From Buttiauxella selenatireducens (lineage in GTDB: Bacteria; Pseudomonadota; Gammaproteobacteria; Enterobacterales; Enterobacteriaceae), in the NCBI RefSeq assembly GCF_031432975.1, contig NZ_CP133838.1, positions 3,596,001 to 3,660,000 on the forward strand: a stretch of DNA of 64,000 bases, given 5' to 3'. How positions within the stretch are numbered: position 1 is the stretch's first letter; every line of letters begins with the position of its first letter. Below the pieces are notes generated by a model, which did not search any database, was not told the origin of the DNA, and worked only from the letters and a program-made list of their open reading frames with translations. Both the position numbers and the translations under genes were made by a program. Of the stretch, positions 62,367 to 64,000 are shown piece by piece.

Positions 62367-63428
62367 ATGAATAATAAAATCAGATATGAGTGGGTTGATG
62401 CTTTAAAGTTTTTAGGGATTTTTGCAATTTATATAGGACATTTTGGCACTGCTGCCGGGAAAATATATCCCTTCGTTTTCAGTTATCATGTTCCATTATT
62501 CTTCTTCGCTGCTGGTTTCTTTTCAAAAAACAAGAACACCCCACTCCATCAATTTACAATCGACAAAGCAAAAAGATTGCTTTTACCTTACTTTTCCTTT
62601 GCATTTATGACTCTTGCGATCACATCTTTAAACGCTGGGGGTGACTTTCGATCATTAATAAATGCATCGTTGGATATTCTATATGGTGTTCGTAACAATC
62701 CTTTCGTTGGTTCAATATGGTTCATAAACTGTCTATTCGCAATGATAATCATTGACAATTTGTTCGTAAGATTATTTAAAAATAATTTCCTTATTTTATG
62801 CATATCGATTCTCTCATTTGCTTATACACAAACACTACTCAGTCACAACCCTCTGGTTGAACCTAAATGGTTCTGGAATGTGGATTCAGCATTAGCTTAT
62901 TGGTGGCTTCTTGCCATGGGCCGATGCATGTTCAAAGAGTTGTGTGAAAATCGGTTTTTCGGAAAATCAATAGCTGGGGTTGTGATATTTATCTTACTTG
63001 CAGGCGCAACTGCTTATCAATTACTTAACGGCAATTCGTTGATAACTACAATAGCCAACCGATTACTACCTGTCATCACTCAAAGTCAAATATTTGCCAT
63101 ATTAAACTCAATCATATCAACAACAATTTTGATTTTATTTAATATTTTTATAGCCAAAATAATAAGCAAAAGTGAATTCATAATAAACGCCGGAAAAAAC
63201 ACACTTAATATATGTGGGCTTGAGTATATAACTAAGTTGCTCATCCCAGCGACTGCGGCTCTTTTAGGATTATCATTTGGAATCCCAAGTGTGATTTCTG
63301 CGATACTTTATACATTAATTTGCTTATATATTTCAAACATCATCGGCTACTGGCTATCAGATAAAATTGGCTACTCATTTTCAATTAACGTTCCGAAACC
63401 CAAAAATTATAAAACGTTGATACAGTAG
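62367..63428 (+). CDS. Acyltransferase family 3 membrane protein
   Basis: The 353-residue product has about ten hydrophobic segments and the N-terminal pattern of acyltransferase 3 (OafA/WecH-like) enzymes: YEWVDALKFLGIFAIYIGHF, then SYHVPLFFFAAGFF. Such proteins transfer acetyl or other acyl groups to surface polysaccharides. The start is taken at 62367 (MNNKIRYEWV) after AAGTGG; an opening to 62325 is possible. The gene is much more AT-rich than the backbone genes and sits beside prophage debris, so it was probably acquired, perhaps as a phage conversion gene. The substrate is unknown. Confidence 0.8.
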   Translation: MNNKIRYEWVDALKFLGIFAIYIGHFGTAAGKIYPFVFSYHVPLFFFAAGFFSKNKNTPLHQFTIDKAKRLLLPYFSFAFMTLAITSLNAGGDFRSLINASLDILYGVRNNPFVGSIWFINCLFAMIIIDNLFVRLFKNNFLILCISILSFAYTQTLLSHNPLVEPKWFWNVDSALAYWWLLAMGRCMFKELCENRFFGKSIAGVVIFILLAGATAYQLLNGNSLITTIANRLLPVITQSQIFAILNSIISTTILILFNIFIAKIISKSEFIINAGKNTLNICGLEYITKLLIPATAALLGLSFGIPSVISAILYTLICLYISNIIGYWLSDKIGYSFSINVPKPKNYKTLIQ

Positions 63429-63597
63429 CACTTTCGGAGGAGTTTTCTAGAGTATTGCTTGTCATTTAAACAAGCATGCTTCTGATAATGAGCGCTTGCG
63501 ACTGAGATCTAACAGTTACAAGATTGGTCAACATGAACACAAGCCCCCCAGTCTTGAAAACAGGGGGGAGTGGTGCAGCATCCCCTATTACTCGACT
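63429..63597. other. Spacer with a G/C-run hairpin
   Basis: This 169-bp spacer separates the acyltransferase from a small leftward gene. It contains GCTTGT / ACAAGC (63457-63475), a weak hairpin after the acyltransferase, and a stem of CCCCCC / GGGGGG (63544-63568), about 30 bp past the stop of the leftward gene. Neither has a clear T tract. Confidence 0.4.
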
Positions 63598-63852
63598 TTA
63601 TTGGAGATGGTTCGTTGATAAAGTATCTGGAAACTCAGCATTAAAATTGGGCGCATTGATATAACCTATCGGTTCATTACCCAGAAGAAAAATGTGTCTC
63701 TGGTATTCAATTCTGTCGCTTCCCGATGGTGAAAATTTGTCACCGTAATTATTTCCAGGGCGAACTTCATCAATCCACTCAGGCCTTCCGTATGGATAAC
63801 TGCCAGGGCTTAGACCATCAGGAAAAATACTGTTTTTTGTCGACCATCCCAT
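63598..63852 (-). CDS. Small protein of unknown function
   Basis: This is an 84-residue frame beginning MGWSTKNSIFPDGL and ending FPDTLSTNHLQ. It has no membrane segment, signal peptide or motif I recognise. It is rich in Gly, Pro, Asn and aromatic residues (SYPYGRPEWIDEV), as in secreted or phage-structural fragments. A stop lies directly upstream of the ATG, with AGTGGTGAAG as a possible ribosome site. It may be a small accessory gene or the end of a decayed larger one. Confidence 0.4.
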   Translation of the reverse strand: MGWSTKNSIFPDGLSPGSYPYGRPEWIDEVRPGNNYGDKFSPSGSDRIEYQRHIFLLGNEPIGYINAPNFNAEFPDTLSTNHLQ

Positions 63853-63897
63853 GCTTCACCACTGGGTTATTACTCTTGTTCTCCCGCGAGATAAAGT

Positions 63898-64000
63898 TTT
63901 ACACCGTCACAAACTTCCTGTGGCCGTCGATGGCAAATGGGCGAAACATTCATCAAAATCAGTGGCCAGTTAAATACCTGAACAAACAGGTGCAGCAAGA
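63898..64000 (+). pseudogene. Possible IS6-family transposase fragment at the window edge
   Basis: One plus frame reads GRRWQMGETFIKISGQ, close to the W-x-M-D-E-T-Y-I-K motif around the first catalytic Asp of IS6/IS240 transposases, with Gly in place of Asp. It soon reaches a stop. An overlapping frame then gives VKYLNKQVQQ, similar to the KYLNN-VEQDH region of the same family. This suggests a transposase with an internal deletion that continues past 64000. The evidence is two short motifs only. Confidence 0.35.

Overview
The window is enterobacterial chromosome. It reads as one inverted, almost complete block of the Escherichia coli K-12 map near minutes 19-20, from ycaD to ybjL and the small RNA RybB. 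Protein lengths and motifs are those of the Enterobacteriaceae, six ERIC elements are present, and the FNR, NarL, NsrR, ArgR, OxyR and sigma-E-type sites lie where relatives have them. The genus cannot be settled from sequence alone; an enteric outside Escherichia, of the Kluyvera/Buttiauxella/Enterobacter kind, is a reasonable guess.

Layout. Bases 1-13,600 run mostly leftward: ycaD, the anaerobic DMSO reductase operon dmsABC, serS, rarA, lolA, ftsK and lrp. Bases 14,100-20,100 run rightward: trxB, the glutathione/cysteine exporter genes cydDC needed for cytochrome bd assembly, aat and infA. clpA-clpS follow leftward; aat, clpA and clpS together form most of the N-degron pathway. Next come cspD, the macrolide exporter macAB, ybjX, ybjD, aqpZ, lysO, the nitrosative-stress pair hcp-hcr, poxB, ltaE and two SDR-like genes, ybjT and ybjS. 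amiD-ybjQ, ybjP and the arginine transport locus artPIQM-artJ follow. A 46-bp hairpin array separates artJ from rlmC. rlmC, ybjO, the putrescine transporter potFGHI, ybjN and rimK are leftward.

Differences from the K-12 order. A complete xanthosine locus, xapA-xapB-xapR, sits between rimK and nfsA, which are neighbours in E. coli. The tRNA gene serW is not between infA and clpA, and ycaC is not between dmsC and ycaD. ybjO seems to have lost the link between its usual start codon and its reading frame.

The right end (about 61,500-64,000) is accessory DNA. Just after rybB lie the decayed end of a P2-like prophage (a gpD remnant fused to an ogr gene without its start), an AT-rich acyltransferase gene, an unrecognised small gene and, at the edge, what looks like a broken IS6-type transposase. 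This resembles the P2 D-ogr relic beside cyaR in E. coli K-12, except that the neighbouring small RNA gene here is rybB.

The core genes serve respiration and redox balance (dmsABC, cydDC, trxB, hcp-hcr, poxB, grxA, nfsA), protein turnover and translation (clpAS, aat, infA, serS, rimK, rlmC), envelope functions (lolA, amiD, ybjP, macAB) and amine, amino-acid and nucleoside uptake (art, pot, xap). No clearly new multi-gene system was seen. The most unusual items are the hairpin array at artJ-rlmC, the prophage relic at rybB, the ERIC variants and the ybjO frameshift.
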